A stretch of 64,000 bases of DNA, taken from positions 186,001 through 250,000 of the forward strand of contig JADJSA010000002.1 in NCBI GenBank assembly GCA_016711925.1, given 5' to 3'. Every line of letters starts with the position of its first letter. Within the stretch, counting starts at the first letter, position 1. Under the pieces are notes generated by a model. It saw only the letters and a program-made list of their open reading frames with translations, was not told where the DNA came from and searched no databases. Shown one piece after another: positions 63,539 to 64,000 of this stretch. The stretch comes from Candidatus Methylophosphatis haderslevensis (GTDB lineage: Bacteria; Pseudomonadota; Gammaproteobacteria; Burkholderiales; Rhodocyclaceae). Made by a program: the position numbers and the translations under genes.

Positions 63539-64000
63539 CTAGGAAGCCCGCATCACGTCGACAAAGATCTGTTCGAGATCGGGCTTGCCGATTTCCATGT
63601 CGTCGATCGCGACGCCGCTGGCGCGCAGGCGCTCCAGCACGCCGCCGATCTCGTCGAAGCGATCGAATCCGAGGGTGATCGCCCCGCCCTCGCGGGCAAC
63701 CACCCTCGCTTCGAGTTCGGCCGGCAAGCTGCCGCCGTTGCCCAGCTTGAGCCGCAGCGCGTGGGTAGACGAACGCGACAGCAGGTTGGCGGTGGTGTCC
63801 AGCGCGACTACCCGCCCGGCCTTGAGCATGGCGATCCGGCCGCAAAGGCTTTCGGCCTCTTCGAGGTAATGGGTGGTCAGCACGATGGTATGGCCGGCGC
63901 GGTTGAGCCGGCGCACGAACTGCCACAGCCCCTGGCGCAGTTCGACGTCGACGCCGGCGGTCGGCTCGTCGAGCACGATCACCGGCGGCCGATGCACCAG
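63539..64000 (-). CDS. ABC transporter ATPase, 5' end beyond window
   Basis: The C-terminal 154 or so residues of an ABC-2 ATPase (YadG type). Walker B with D-loop VIVLDEPTAGVDVELRQGL and H-loop TTHYLEEAESLCGRI are visible; Walker A and the signature motif lie outside. The C-terminal DUF4162-like domain ends DLEQIFVDVMRAS. It precedes the permease gene. Confidence 0.9.
   Translation of the reverse strand: MVHRPPVIVLDEPTAGVDVELRQGLWQFVRRLNRAGHTIVLTTHYLEEAESLCGRIAMLKAGRVVALDTTANLLSRSSTHALRLKLGNGGSLPAELEARVVAREGGAITLGFDRFDEIGGVLERLRASGVAIDDMEIGKPDLEQIFVDVMRAS

Overview
The window is 64 kb of GC-rich DNA from a betaproteobacterium, most like the Rhodocyclales (Azoarcus/Thauera/Sulfuritalea-type). 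This is inferred from gene order: ilvBNC-psd-pssA-leuA, the sigma factor-DUF3619-DUF3106-RDD cluster, lptFG divergent from pepA-holC-valS, and the run hisGDCBHAFIE-hinT-tatABC. No rRNA, tRNA or CRISPR array was seen. Three genes (lptG, a spermidine-synthase-like gene and a histidine kinase) each carry one apparent single-base frameshift, so either the assembly has indel errors or these genes are decaying.

Layout. 1-6460 (minus strand): branched-chain amino acid synthesis (ilvB, ilvN, ilvC, leuA) interleaved with phosphatidylethanolamine synthesis (psd, pssA). A leucine-rich 28-codon ORF lies upstream of leuA. 6578-8423: sigma-70-like factor with three small downstream genes. 8438-16793: LPS export permeases lptG/lptF, then divergent pepA, holC, an octad-repeat protein and valS. 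16879-19663: tusA, a BepA-like M48 protease, a lone receiver protein and moaC.

19664-31502 is an accessory region. It holds five toxin-antitoxin modules (FitAB-like, two AbrB/PIN pairs, ParDE-like and a minus-strand AbrB/PIN pair), a 183-bp duplicated 3' end of moaC, and a RAYT transposase with its REP doublets. In its middle is a minus-strand type IV pilin locus: pilA with a sigma-54-type promoter, a TfpZ-type accessory protein, an EptA/PptA-like phosphoethanolamine transferase, and two overlapping genes that together form a membrane-anchored spermidine-synthase-like protein with an altered catalytic motif. This looks like a pilin maturation or modification locus and is the best candidate here for an undescribed system.

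31617-38775 (minus strand): a signalling cluster of PP2C phosphatase, double-FHA protein, CHASE2 adenylate/guanylate cyclase, metallo-beta-lactamase-fold cyclic-nucleotide phosphodiesterase and a GAF-GspE/PilB-type ATPase. It suggests a cAMP and phosphoprotein circuit tied to pili or secretion. 39033-49208: ornithine-cyclodeaminase-like protein, TerC, sucCD, a PAS/GAF histidine kinase, DUF2238 and a FimV-like protein. 49278-62372: Nif3-like protein, a DegS/DegQ-type protease, tatCBA, hinT, the whole his cluster, a methyltransferase and murA. 62436-64000: IbaG/BolA and an ABC-2 exporter whose ATPase runs off the window.

Two families of intergenic repeats were seen: a 15-bp core (AGCCGCATGGATAGG and variants) at four gene ends, and a 30-bp element next to psd and ilvC.
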